In this document: piece by piece, positions 24,270-63,639 of the stretch
Layout of the letters: the number at the start of each line of letters is the position of its first letter
How positions within the stretch are numbered: the first letter of the stretch is position 1
Assembly (NCBI RefSeq): GCF_011397635.1
Contig: NC_064769.1
Span: 17,563,207 to 17,627,206, forward strand
Reading direction: 5' to 3'
DNA length: 64,000 nucleotides
Source of the DNA: Epinephelus fuscoguttatus
Taxonomy: Eukaryota > Chordata > Actinopteri > Perciformes > Serranidae
The notes under the pieces: generated by a model
The model's database searches: none
The model's input: only the letters and a program-made list of their open reading frames with translations
Told to the model about the DNA's origin: nothing
Translations under genes and position numbers: made by a program

Positions 24270-25201
24270 TACATGACACACTAACTGAAACAAATCTCAG
24301 TTGTGCGTGTCGGGGGGCACAGGTGTTGTTGTTGCTCCTCTGAAAACGCAGTTTTACCATGTGAAAACTCGGCTGAATTGTTTTGTATCCACTTCCTCTG
24401 GTGCGAAACATAGATTGGGATTGGGAACCAAGGGGCGTCACATTTTGTCACACACCTCCAAATAAGTTGCTCAGGAGTTTGACTCAGGAAGAAGGAAACT
24501 GTTGATATCCTGTTTTTTTTTTTTGTTTGTTTTTTTGGGGGGTTTTTTGCAGCTTAAATACAAGAACTCTCTGTTTTTTCAAGTGGGACATGTGATGTAA
24601 GCTATCTTGTAAAAAGTAATTAAAATTGACAACCTGTTGCATTTATAAAGATTACGTTAATTTTTTTAGCTATATGTAACACTGTTAATCCATTTGGATA
24701 TCTGCCACTTAACACAGTGTGCTACCTCATTGTTAGAACACTTTTATCTTATCATTCTGAGAGCAGAGCACCTACTGCAAAATGCATATCACATGTTCCC
24801 AGACCCCAGGGTGACATTGTCAAACTGCTTATTTCATCCATTCAACAGGTGTAAAACAGGTGTCAAAGTAAAAGCAGCAAATGTTCACTTTTCAGAAGTT
24901 GGAAGCAGGAAATGTTTGGATTTTTTTCTTGATGAATTACTTAAATGTCAAATAGATTGTAAAAATTGATTTGATTTCCCTATGATCATCATATATTTTA
25001 AATACAAGCTGCCTCAGGGCCTGTGCCGGAGCTGTGCTGCTCTATGATGAATGAAGCTATTGAAGTTGCTTGCCATGCACATTGTTATAGATTAGATATT
25101 TAACCATATTGTCCCAAATGTCAATATTGACATTTCAACTCCACCTAGGCTGGTGACTCATATTGCCTCTCTGCTGTCGCTTCTCTGCTTCCACTCCACA
25201 G

Positions 25202-25234
25202 CTTCTCTACCTGTCGGACTGAGCTGCCATCGTC
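25202..25234 (+). other. ass1: ass1 5' UTR, start of first coding exon
   Basis: CTTCCACTCCACAG just before 25202 is a good 3' splice site, so the coding start exon probably begins here and is joined to an upstream non-coding exon. In human ASS1 the first exons are also non-coding. The alternative is that transcription starts just upstream, but no TATA box or GC box is seen there. Confidence 0.5.
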
Positions 25235-52587
<27,353 letters not shown>

Positions 52588-52990
52588 CTGTTGCACTCCT
52601 GTGAACCATCTTTCTTTCTTCACTCCTCTCTCTGCAGTGTTTTAAGTTTTTGCCTTAATGTCTGCTGTTCGTTATATTCAGGGTATGTAGCACACTAGCA
52701 AGCACCCCATGCTCTTCCTGTAAAACTGTGATATTTCTTAGGTGGTGAAGAGTGGAGGAAGAAAAATCTGTGAAATGTCCATGCCAGGTACAGTTTGAAT
52801 CAGGTGTACAAATGATTGTTTGCTATGCTGTGGGTGAGCATTTTAGTAGTTTGTAATTCTTAGTATATTATTTCCTGATCTTTTCTCATTCTTGGCATAG
52901 GACAGTGCTCGATCGCAAATATTTTGATTAGATTCTCTGTTTCAGAAATTAAATGGAGTGAATTGTATTTTTCTTCCTCAGCTCTTTTCT
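52588..52990 (+). other. ass1: ass1 3' UTR (extent estimated)
   Basis: Non-coding sequence after the ass1 TAG. No AATAAA is seen nearby; the best signal is ATTAAA at 52948-52953, which would give a 3' UTR of about 380 nt. A longer UTR cannot be excluded. Confidence 0.4.
52948..52953 (+). terminator. Candidate ass1 poly(A) signal ATTAAA
   Basis: The common variant hexamer about 360 bp after the stop codon, followed by T-rich sequence (TGTATTTTTCTTCC). Confidence 0.4.
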
Positions 52991-53768
52991 GAATTCAATA
53001 CACAAAAAATTGGCATTTATCATGAGTTTACAAGCAAACACTGTGGAGATACACATCAGCCCCTGTCAGTATGAATGTGTTAGTGATTAATAGTCCATGC
53101 CTTTGGCAGGCAGCCTATTTATTAGTGCCTGCCTGTTTAACTCTCAGGGTTGTACAGTCACTGCCCCGTGAAGATTTCAGGGCAGCGAGGACACTGGATC
53201 ATATTTACAATATGTAGATGAAGCTGTGGCAGTGCATGAGTTTGGCACAGCAGAAAGTCCACATGGTGGCTCGCTGATAGCCACTGGAGCAGAAGTGATG
53301 AGGCCATTTCTGAGCTCAAATGGCACAAGTCAGATGGAAGGAAAACCAATGGGCCACATATGTATATTTCTCTGCACTGCATGGGGTCGCCAGGCTGAGA
53401 GAACACAGGGAAGAGAAAGAAGCATTTTAAAGACAAAGATTAGTGGATTGTGTCATTCATTATTACCCTTTTTAACTAAATAGAAAAATCTGGTATGGAT
53501 GCACATGGATGCACTCTATTTTCTGAGTCTCCCATTTTGTCCCTGAATTAAAAATCATTTGTTGTGGAGACTTTCAGTTCACCTGGTAGTGTGTGAGCCT
53601 CATGACAGCTAAGTCCTTGGACTGGATTGGATTCCAACCTGCAGCCCTTTGCTGTGTGTCCTCTTCTTTCTTTCTGTTACCCCTTTCCTGCCCAAAAAAT
53701 TATTTTAAAACCCCAAATTGTCAATATGAAGAAGTATGTAACCCATACGGATGCATTTAAGGCTTTAA

Positions 53769-54103
53769 AGGTCCAGGTTGTAGGATTTAGGGACATCTAT
53801 TGGCAGAAATGGAGTATAATATTCATACCTATGTTTTTGATAGTTTTAAATCCCCTGAAAAGAAGTATCATTGTGTTTTCATTAGCTCAGAATTGGCGTT
53901 TATATCCACATAAGGTAATTTTCCACCGAGTCTGCCATGTAGTCCTACAGTTGTCCTGAGGCAACAAATCAAACACTGGCCCACAATATTGCCTTCCCCT
54001 TCCCCATTTTCACATTGTTCTACGTGGTTGATCATGGGAGAAGTTCTGTAACCTCACCGCTAGACCGTTATCCACTAAATCCTACACCCACACTGGACCT
54101 TTA
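53769..54103 (+). mobile_element. MITE, short form, complete
   Basis: Begins AAAGGTCCAGGTTGTAGGAT and ends TAAATCCTACACCCACACTGGACCTTT, so both ends of the inverted repeat are present. About 335 bp. The interior (CATCTATTGGCAGAAATGGA, CCGAGTCTGCCATGTAGTCC) matches a very common percomorph repeat. Confidence 0.8.
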
Positions 54104-54329
54104 TGCATACAACAGCAAGCAAGAAAATCTTTTTAATCTTAGATTTTTTTTCAATTGAAAATAGCAAAATCACAATTACATGAACAATTACATGATGGCC
54201 ACACAAATAAGTGATGAATGAGCTCAGACACTAGAGGGCCAAACTGCACATTTATCAGTCACGAAAAACTGCACCCTTAACCATCATACAAACAAATGAA
54301 ATATAAAGTGTTAGTAAGTGAGCTTTAAG

Positions 54330-54540
54330 ATTGCTGGCAGATTTTGTTACCTTTAAACAGAGCCAGGTTGGCTGTGTTCCCATTTCCAGTCTTTATGCTA
54401 AACCAGGTTAATGGAGCCCTGGCCCTAGCTTCATATTCAGTGTGCAGATGTGAGAGTAGAATTGACTTTCTCGTCAAACTCTAAGCAAGAAAACACAGAA
54501 GCAAACTATTCCTCAAATTTCCAGTCATAAATAGCCATGT
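54330..54540 (+). repeat. Dispersed repeat fragment
   Basis: The block GCAGATTTTGTTACCTTTAA, CAGAGCCAGG and TTTCCAGTCTTTATGCTAA recurs at 59145-59235 in the same orientation and, inverted, at 58860-58945. Confidence 0.65.
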
Positions 54541-57500
54541 TGTGAGAACTGCTCCATCACGACCGTCAATTATTCAGAGATTAATGCCACAATAATTCAA
54601 ATGTTTATTAACACTTAAATGAAGTCAAAACTCTTGACAGAAAGTTTTGAAGATGCAGTTTATATCTATTTAATCCTCAAACAAATGGTTTTCTTGCCAA
54701 GTTCAGTGTATCTACAATAGCAATTTCAAAGAGGACAAAGATATGTTTGATGTTTGCACATTAAGTGTACAAAGTATTTTTGCTGTCCCCTTTATGCTAC
54801 AGTTTGCGTCACTCTATATCACCCTTCAGTCTGTAGGACAGAGCAGCTGTTTCTCTGCACACCACTCCCCAATCCCCACCACTGAAAGATGTCAGTCCCG
54901 CATTGAAGTGCTGGGTACGGTGTGCCTCAAGGTGGAGTCCACAGGCACAGGAGACCCCCTGCCAGGTCTAATGGGCAATGAGGGATCCTCGGACCCTTTC
55001 AGTCCTGCAAGAGCCCCTCAGCCCCCGCTCAATTACACGGCAGGCGTCTCAGTCTTTGCCTGGTCAATTACCAGCCAGCCCCTGCATTTACTGTCGTGCA
55101 CACACAGGTTGCAAGATAATCAGTGTCCAAAATTGCCCGGTTAGAATGAAGGGATGGATGGAGAGGTATTCAGATTAGTCAGTCAAGCTGAAGGGGAGGT
55201 AGGAGGGATGGGGACAGCTATCAATCTCAATCTGGCTTCAGTGGTTGGAGGGGGAGGATCGTGGTGACCTTTCAACTTGGTTTCTGGAAAGATATGATCC
55301 CGGGAAATTTTTACTGATGTGATAGCTGTCTTACACAATGTGTGTGCTTTGGTTTTAGGAATATAGTTTCCGTAGTGATGTCCACTCTGGGCTTAGTTTT
55401 ATTTAAGCACAGTCCTTGCTGTGCATGTGTGTGCGCGCCTGGACACACATCCACTTACCCACTCATCTACCACGTCTCATATTCCATCCACCTTCCCCTC
55501 CCTCCTACCTGTCTCCCCAGCCAGCCAGGTATGAAAACTAGCTGACACCTGACCAAGGGAATTAATCATCCTTGACCCTGGACCAATTACCCCTCATTAC
55601 CCACTCTGTGTCCACCTCTCAGGGGAGAGCCTTGTAACAATAGCGCAACATGAAAGTCGGCGGCATCACAGGACCGAGCCCTAATGGACACTCCTGTGCA
55701 ACCATGTCTCCTCGGGAGTCCAGGTCGACTAACCTTCAAGTCCTTGTCACTCTCCAACAGCACATGTACAAAGGAGGCTATTGTTCAGGATCGGGGTCTA
55801 TGACCTCTTGAGATGAAGTGCAAAGGCCCGCTGGCGATGAGCGGGCAGCCATGCTGGAAATAGATGATTAATTTGGGAGAACAAGAAAGTGAGACACTTG
55901 ATTTTAAGATGTGTCTTTTTTTAATGAGGCACATTGTTTTTAAGATAAAATAGGTTAATCCTTTACTGGTCTGGCAGTGGGGAAACTTGGATCGTTACAG
56001 CAGCAAAAACTTCCAACAAGAAGCACCAGTAAAACAAATAAATAAATAACAAAAAATAAAAAGATATGATAAAAAATAGATGAATGGATGAATTCACATT
56101 ATTGGACACAGGAAGAAAAGATATTGCACAGTTAAGTTTGTACTAATATTGCACATGAGTGACAACTGGTGATTGTACATTTTGATATGTGCAAACTATG
56201 GGTGCAGTGTTGGTAGTAAAGTCAAGTTTTACGTTAATTAAATAGGTTTATTTGATTAAAATTCACTTTAAACCATTTGTTATCTATTCATAAAAGTACC
56301 TGGGTTTCTCACTTTGTCATAAGTCATCAAGTCTAAAGGTATAAGTGTTAATAAGTTATTCATAAAAGGTTCACACACTAATTTATCCAGATAACAGCTG
56401 TAGATTAAAAAAATATACAACAGTACTTGGATTGTAGGCTGGATCCTTCACAGGCCTTTTCCAGGAGGTAAGCCAAAGTGATTTTCACAGTCTGGTAACT
56501 CAAAATGTGTGTGTATTAATGCTGAAAAATTATCTATAACTAGTGGAAATTTAATCTTACAGTTGTTGAGTGAATACTTTTTATTTCTGATATTAACTTC
56601 CTGGCTTGCCACTTCACTATCTGCTCCTAAATCACTGTTTTAAACTCACTTATGTGGTAAGTATGTGTTTTATTTTGTTTTTGCTTGCTTGTTTGTAATT
56701 TAATGCATGTTGTGATTCAAAAACTTAAAGATTGCTGCCTTGCCATTAAGAATTATTAGTGTAGTATTTGTCTCAGAAACTAAAAAACAACAGTGATTTT
56801 AGCCTGATGACCTTGCATTCATAACCGAGGGATAATAGAGCATGTAGTTCAGACTCGGAAATCGTTCATTTCTGGGGACAAAAAGAAAGAATTACCTAAA
56901 CAAAACATATCAGTGTGTCTTTACCCGTCAGAATATTCCATGGTCATTCAATCTGTGCTCTTAAGATACCTGTCTGTGTGTAAAAGGCTCCCATGTTCAC
57001 TGACCTCTCCTCTTTAAACACAATGAGACAAGAACAATGACCATGGGGGGTTAATTACAACCAATTAGAGGCCGAAGTGGGTCTCCTTCACTTGGGTTTG
57101 TATAACCTGAGCCCAGTGAGTTGTATCAGGGCTCTATTGTAATGTCCGTCTGTCTCCACTCTACACTTGTTTATAGAAAATTCTTTGAACATTTTAATTT
57201 AAATCTAAATCCACTTATCAGATCACTGGACTTTTCCTGTTCATATCGTCCCTGTTTCTTTTTCACTTTTTCGCTATAACCACTATCACATCATACTTTA
57301 TCCGTGCAGTGATATCACAATAAACTGTCAGTTCTTCCTTGTTTCTGAACATTTCACTTAATGCTACTTTACTTAGCAGGTAAGGGGTTAATGGACGAGT
57401 CCCCTGTGGTTTGTGCAGAAAGCTAATGGGCCTGGCAGAGATGATGAGGTCACTCTCTCACTGCTAAAAAACAATGAGCGATTTAGAGGCCAGGATACCA

Positions 57501-58449
57501 TACCAATATTGTTGGCTTACTACTAATACATTATTTATATTCATACTGTTTATATCCATGAGGAGCAAGAGATAGAGTCAGATAAATAGTAATAATCAGA
57601 TGATGATCGGCTCATATTCTCTGAACTAAGTGTCAGGTATGTGCGGCAGGTGAAACAAACTCTTCTTAATGTGGTCGCTGACTAAATTAGGATTGTGAAA
57701 GTGATTCTGAGTGAACCCGGACAACTGGGAATCAGCTGAGAGAGGAGATGACATTTCCAGCAGCCCTTAGTTGTATTAATTTGTTAATTAATTCTGTGGC
57801 TCTGATCTGTTCTTGGGTATAAATGTAATTGATGCACTTGAACAGAGCTGATTTGTCCTAATAGCTGAAATGTCCACTTCATTCATACTTTTGAAACTTG
57901 ATCTCCAGCTCCAACATGAAGAGGCCATCTGTGAGGAACCATCCGAATAAAGCAGGATACACTTTGCCTTCCAGGCGAGCTAACATCCATGGATCCTGTG
58001 AGTGTTTTTCCTGTGATGTCGAAGCCTATTTTCTGGTGTCAAAGGACACCCATACACTGATGTCCTTAAGATCTATAGACAGATGGGACCATTACGGTCA
58101 AAGCCCCTGGCTTTGTTTGGCCTGAGCCGGTGATGAAATATTGATGGAAAAATAGAAATATTTTGCCTGCTGCTCAGTGTTGTCCAACTAAAAGGGTTAA
58201 TGAGTGTGAGGACTTTCCTGTCTCCTGTTACAACGAAATGTAGCTCAACTACCCACGGACATTGACCAGACAGGAGTCTGCAGGCTCTGTGGGGCTAACA
58301 AGAATCGATAACCTTTTTCAATGCTGGATTAAGTTACCCCGTTACAGTTGCTCAAGTAGCTGAATTTGTGGTTATGTTGAGTTGTAGGTTGCTAATTTTT
58401 TCCATCTTCAATTGGGACGCTTAATGGATTTGAGATCTTGTGAAATATG

Positions 58450-59240
58450 CTCACTTGCTTTCATGCTGAGAGCTAGATGAGCAGATTGATACCACTCTCA
58501 TGTTTATAGAAGAAGAAGAAGATATACTTTATTAATCCTGAGGGGGGACCCAATCTTTTCACTCTGTTGTCATACACACACAGGCCTGAAATACACACAC
58601 TTACACAAACAGGACCTATACATGCATTAAATGGAGAGATGTCAATGCGAGCGGGCTGACGTTGACAGGCACCCCGAGCAGCTGGGGGTTCAGTGCCTCA
58701 GCAGTGCCCAGGAGGCGAACTGGCACCTCTCCAGCTCCACATTTCATACTTGGTCCGTATGGGGACTTGAACCAGCGACCCTCCAGCCAAGCCAAGTCCC
58801 TATGGACTGAACTACTGTCGCCCCTTATACAGTAAATATAAAACTACCTGCCAATTAAGCTAATAGTAGCTTGTTAGCTTAGTTTAGCACAAGAACTGGA
58901 AACGGGAAAAGGTTGCAAAATACTCCTACCAGCACCTCAAAATCTCACAAATAAACATATCAGATCTTATTTGTTATCTCCATATGAAAAACAAAGTGCA
59001 TAAAGAAGTTATGGTTTCAGAGAAGTTTATGTGCTGGACAATTTCTTGGCCGAAAGCAGGGACTTCCTGGAATGTTTCCCAGGCAACCAGCAGATCTGTC
59101 TTTGTACAGATTAAACAATAAGATGTGAGATGTTAATTACTGAACTTTAGAGGTGTTCACTGATGGATTTTGTTACCTTTGGACAGAACCAGGCTAGCGG
59201 TCTCCACCTGTTTCCAGTCTTTATGCTAAGCTAGGCTTAT
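58450..59240. repeat. Inverted pair of the same dispersed repeat
   Basis: The reverse copy at about 58450-58945 (GCTTAGTTTAGCACAAGAAC, CTGGAAAC, CACCTC) and the forward copy at 59143-59240 (TTTAGAGGTG, CCTGTTTCCAGTCTTTATGC, TAAGCTAGGCT) face each other. The reverse copy is split by a SINE at 58521-58824. Confidence 0.6.
58521..58824 (-). mobile_element. tRNA-derived SINE
   Basis: On the - strand the head reads GGGGCGACAGTAGTTCAGTC (A box TAGTTCAGTCC), and 30 bp on comes GCTGGTTCAAGTCCCC (B box). The body contains the CAGGCCTGTGTGTGTATG and TTTAATGCATGTATAGG blocks, and the tail is AAGTATATCTTCTTCTTC. About 300 bp, nearly full length, and better kept than the copy at 33751-33947. Confidence 0.8.
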
Positions 59241-61569
59241 ATTTTATGTAATTATTCTAATAATGTCTCTTAATTGTCCAGATCGCCCATGTTTTCACCT
59301 TGTGCTAAGGAACTATGCAACATCCGGTTGCAAATTTGGTCACAGAAAATGGCATAAAGTCATATTTTAACTATCATTACCAGTATTTTCTGCTGGCCTT
59401 ACCTAATTTTACCATCCTGCTCTCGTCCACTAAAATGATGTCTGCTTTGCCATTTACCATCTGCTTGATTCCATATGAACACAGCTTTACTGTAAGTTCA
59501 CTCCTACCCAGTTTCCTGAAAGGTAACTTCTTTTTTAGTCTCACCACATAGCACAGGCTCTAATGTAATGCAAGTGCTTTTTGATTATTTGGTCTTAGTC
59601 AGCAGCAACTCTGTGAGCCTATGTATACAGTATATGGCTGGCTGTGATTCAGGTTCATGTGGCTGGCTGAACAGCAGTGTTAGTCTGCCACTTATCTGCT
59701 GACAGAACCTTTTGGCAGCTGTTTAGACCTGTTGAGTCTGGCGCTGAACTGCCTGTTCCTTCTTCATGCACATAGATTGGTTTTAGGTTCTGAGCCTGCA
59801 CATTATAGTAGTAGTAAAATTCATCAGGGACCAAGACAGAACTTCATGGTAACCCATCCAGTAGTTTGTTAAGACATTTCAGTCAGACCCAAGTGGTGGA
59901 CCAACAAATAAAAACTGCCATCTCTAGAGCCATGCCACAAGCTGCAACCCACCTTCACCATTACACCCTCCTCCACTTCCCAGATCCCCTGGGGCCGTAG
60001 CAGTAATGCAGCACACTGATCTCAAATCAATAGATTTATCTCCCTCATCTGAAAGGGACTTGGCTCCTGCCTCTCCCCTTTCCCTCCTCTCCCAGGGGTC
60101 TACTGGTGAGGTTTGTTTGCTGGCACACACTCTTTTATGTTCTTCGATCTGTTGGTCTGCGAGGTGGTGAATGGATGAGGGGCCTATCAGGTTGAAGGTG
60201 GCTATTCTGGTTGCTTCGTCTTCCCCACTCTGTGTCAATCCCTTGGACGATCTAAATGTTTAATGGCGCTGGTTATTTGGTTGTTATGGCGTGTTTTATG
60301 ATGGATGATAATGCAGTGAAGGTTTTTTCCGATGGTGCCTAAACTACACCACAGGGTATGCAGGCTGTTTGGGTTGGGTGTTTAACCGGTCTTCATTAGT
60401 GAGCCTTTAGCAAATATATTGTAAAATGATGGTTTAAGCTATAAAGGATTTTCTTTTTTCTTATAATATTTGTTTTTATTGTTTTTACTACAACCTATAA
60501 ACATACACACTGTATATGTGTAAAACAATATAGTATGACCACAGACTTATTATGGTGTCCCCACACCCATTCCCTTATCATTCAACCCAGCTACCACCTT
60601 TTCGCATCCTCACTGCCACCTGGACACTACAGCCTCAAAACGAAATACAAAATGTCTAACAGAGAACAGTAAAATGGTATAATACATAGATAAATAAATA
60701 AATGAAAGACAGCCCAATCAAAATACATACCTACATACAGAAGTCCACATGTTGATAGTATACTTAGTCCCACGCATTCTTTTTGTTAATGTTTCCAGAC
60801 GAAGTTAATCAAGAACAAAATATAGATGTGACATTGAATGTTGTTCAGGGAAAGTGGGGGTTTCCATCTTACAGCTAACTCACAGTCAAACCAGCAATAA
60901 CTTATTTGCTGTGGTTGTTGCTGGGTTGATAATGAGACGGCAGAATCATCATTCAATTCTAATAATTTGTCACCAGAATAATTGTTAGCATTGTACGTTT
61001 CTACAAGCCACAGATACGTTACATTTGTTTGTTTGTAATGAAGCAGCTACTTTAGGATTCTTAATGTTTCAATAGTGTGATTATCATGTGGTTAGGTTTA
61101 GGTACAAAAAACACTTGGTAATGGTTAGGAAAAGATCAGGGTTTGGCTTAAAGTACCCAACACATTCTCACTCCGACTTCTTCACATATTGACATGCAAG
61201 ATACCCTGGGTGTGTTGGCTGTTCAAAATAAATGCACTGCTTCAGTACAGCACTGCAAATTGCATTTTTTTCCTTCAGCAACAAAAGCACACGGTTTGGT
61301 TTAGGAAAAAAGAACAGGGGTTGGCTTTCAAATCTTACAGGACACAAACACTGCTCTCTTCAGTGAAAGTTGACATTTGTTGGACCCATCTACCACCCTT
61401 CACAACCCATCCCAGACGGACTTTAGCCACCTTAACTTTCGTCCTTGTCCCGCCATGTTTAAACTATATTGGCAACTGGTCATGCATCATGCCGACGTTA
61501 AAGGGTGCCTTTTTTCATTGGTTTCGGACAACTTCGGATTGAGACCAGGCTCAAATACTCCCATTTAAT

Positions 61570-61860
61570 GGCACAATCCTGGGTGAAAACATAGGGATGT
61601 CTTGGTAAAAAACAAATGTTCTTGTGACACTATTCTGACTGGAAATGCAGCAATGTCTTGGTGAAAAACAATTGCTTTTTGTGGCAGTATCTCTACAGGA
61701 AACAGTAATATCTTGGTAAAAAAAACCCAAATGCTTTATGTGGCACTAAAATGCAGCGATGCCTTGCAAAAAATAACTGCTTTTCATGGCACTATCCTGG
61801 CAGGGAACTCAGCAACAGGTCACTAGAAAATAGCCATGTTTGGTGCCTAAAAAACTCCTG
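61570..61860 (+). repeat. Minisatellite, about 58-bp unit, 4-5 copies
   Basis: Repeated words GCAGCAATGTCTTGGTGAAA, AACAATTGCTTTTTGTGGCA and CTATCCTG recur with drift. The copies are decayed and differ by small indels. Confidence 0.7.
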
Positions 61861-61894
61861 GAAACCCAGTGATGACTCATTGGGTTTCCAGGAG
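61855..61894. repeat. Hairpin at the end of the minisatellite
   Basis: CTCCTGGAAACCCAGTGA is followed by TGA and CTCATTGGGTTTCCAGGAG. The arms are complementary over about 17 bp with a G/T-type mismatch. Confidence 0.8.
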
Positions 61895-62994
61895 CTTTTG
61901 TTGGTCTCAAACAGTGGTCTGCAGTTGTTTGCGACATGTAAAGTATTCCATTTTTTTTACTTGTCTCCAAAACTATGCAAGACCAGGACACTCCCAGTAC
62001 TGGTCATATGAGCAAAAAACCCATTCTGGGTGTTAAGTAGTCTCGGTTTATGGTTCCTGTCTTAGCAAAGAAAAAAGTAGTCATTTTGAGACATTGTGGT
62101 ACTGTGCCTTTGATGCACCACCCTGACAGCTGCTCTGATTTTTGTTTTTGTGTCCTTTAAGTTACAACATAGCAACAAATAAAGCTTGCCAAGTGTCTGT
62201 TGGACAGCCTTACAAGATCTGTGCTTCTTTGTTTGCATGAAATGAGGAAGACTTGTTTTGCTTCGTGGGACCTGTGGATGTATTGCCACCTTAAAGCTGT
62301 TCCAGCCGTACACTTTGGTTGAGCATTACTTGCCGCTTTGCACCTCAGTGAGTATATGCGACACAGCAGTAGGTGAGGGTTTTATCTTGAAAGTAGATTC
62401 AGCACCAACAGAGTACATCAAAGATAGATTCCACTTTGAAAATGCCTCAGACCCCCGTAAGCTGTGGGTTTAAAGTGCTGAAAAGAATCACAACACTGCT
62501 TTGCTTTGGATGAATAAAAAAAAAACACTCTGTCCATCTCTGCCTGTTGATGTGCTTTTATTTCTGTCATGCCTGGTGTTTGGATTTGAGCAGCGCCTCG
62601 TGTCATCCGTCTTCTTGGTGGCTCGTTGTGTGGTCGCAGCAGAAGAATTACCTGCGAAACACTCTTTGTCAGCTCGACGTGCAGAGAGCTCACAAACAAG
62701 ACCATTTAGCTATTATTCCCTCTCAGTCACAGATACACACAGCAAAGCGAACGTTTATCAAGAAAAATGGGCGACTGTGGGAGAGGAGGAAAATAGGACA
62801 GGTGGAGAGAGAGGCCGGGAGAGAGGGATGGTGGAAAGAGGAGAAGGAGGGGGGTTATTGTTGCCAGGGAGGGGTCATGGTGTCCCAGTGGAGAGAAATA
62901 GTGGAAAACATCCGTAATTTTCACCGCGGGATCCCATGTAATTGAGTCATTTAAAATACAGATACAGAGCTGAATCAAAGCAAAGTGGCTTGTG

Positions 62995-63019
62995 GAGGAG
63001 GAGGAGGAGGAGGAGGAGG
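62995..63019 (+). repeat. (GGA)n microsatellite
   Basis: Eight GGA units in a purine-rich stretch (62790-63060). Confidence 0.9.
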
Positions 63020-63639
63020 GGGCTGCAAAGTAAAATGGAAGAGAGGTAAAAACAAGGAGGTAAAAGTGTATGTCTCCTATTATTGGACAAAGCTGGTCTG
63101 TTTATCCCTTTCATCTGTCAATCTTCTCTTTCAAGACAGGATGTTACCTGTCAGAGATTTTCGTTTGTTTGTTTGTCGTATATGTTACTCCTTCACCCCA
63201 TATCCACATACTCCTGTTTCCTGTTCTCTTTATTCACTCTCTGTTTTTCTTTTGCAGTAAATGCACTTTTTATTTTTCCCCTCTTGCGTTTTGTTATGTC
63301 AGTCTGGTTTTTCTGATGCTGATCATAGGTCTCTTATGATTTGCTTCTACACTTTGTTTTTTATATTTATATTTCGCAGAGATTCAAAATGAGTTAGCAA
63401 AGTTTCTACGTTAATATTCCTGAGTTAGCGCAAAAGTTCCAACCACACATTTAAAGAAATCAAACACCACTTAACAAAAACAGAATTACCTGCCGCTCGA
63501 ACAAAAGATTGAGAAATGATACAATTATATGGACAAAAGACAAAATCATGCTCGTCACAAGCTCCATTGGTGTGTGCGTGCACAGTATACCAACCATATG
63601 TGTAATAGCTGGTGGTGTTTTGCACATGGTTTAGTTTAA

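Larger units (their letters stand above)
20990..24990 (+). repeat. Direct repeat B: about 20990-21455 and 24555-24990
   Basis: Shared blocks in order: ATACAAGAACTCT, AACACTGTTAATCCATTTGG, ATCTGCCACTTAACACAGTG, TTCCCAGACCCC, AGCAGCAAATGTTCAC, ACTTAAATGTCAAATAGATT. The copies are about 440-460 bp and flank the inverted-repeat element and the second hAT-like element. Part of the unit belongs to the AGGGCTGCAACTA-type dispersed repeat (see 29050-29367). Confidence 0.75.
18540..25201. other. Repeat-dense region between surf4 and ass1
   Basis: 6.7 kb with no supported coding exon. It holds a SINE (19138-19409), a hAT-like element (19626-19952), a telomere-like run (20696-20716), a large inverted repeat (about 21450-23110), another hAT-like element (23149-24269) and a 450-bp direct repeat pair (about 20990-21455 and 24555-24990). 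The ass1 promoter and its non-coding first exon(s) must lie here or further upstream, but I could not place them. Confidence 0.6.

Noticed and set aside
58521-58824. A functional tRNA gene on the - strand
   Set aside because: A- and B-box-like words exist, but there is no full cloverleaf, and a second diverged copy shows it is a SINE.
62501-62945. Two + frames of 132-138 codons near the right end
   Set aside because: They overlap in different frames over purine-rich low-complexity DNA; there is no conserved motif and no splice evidence.
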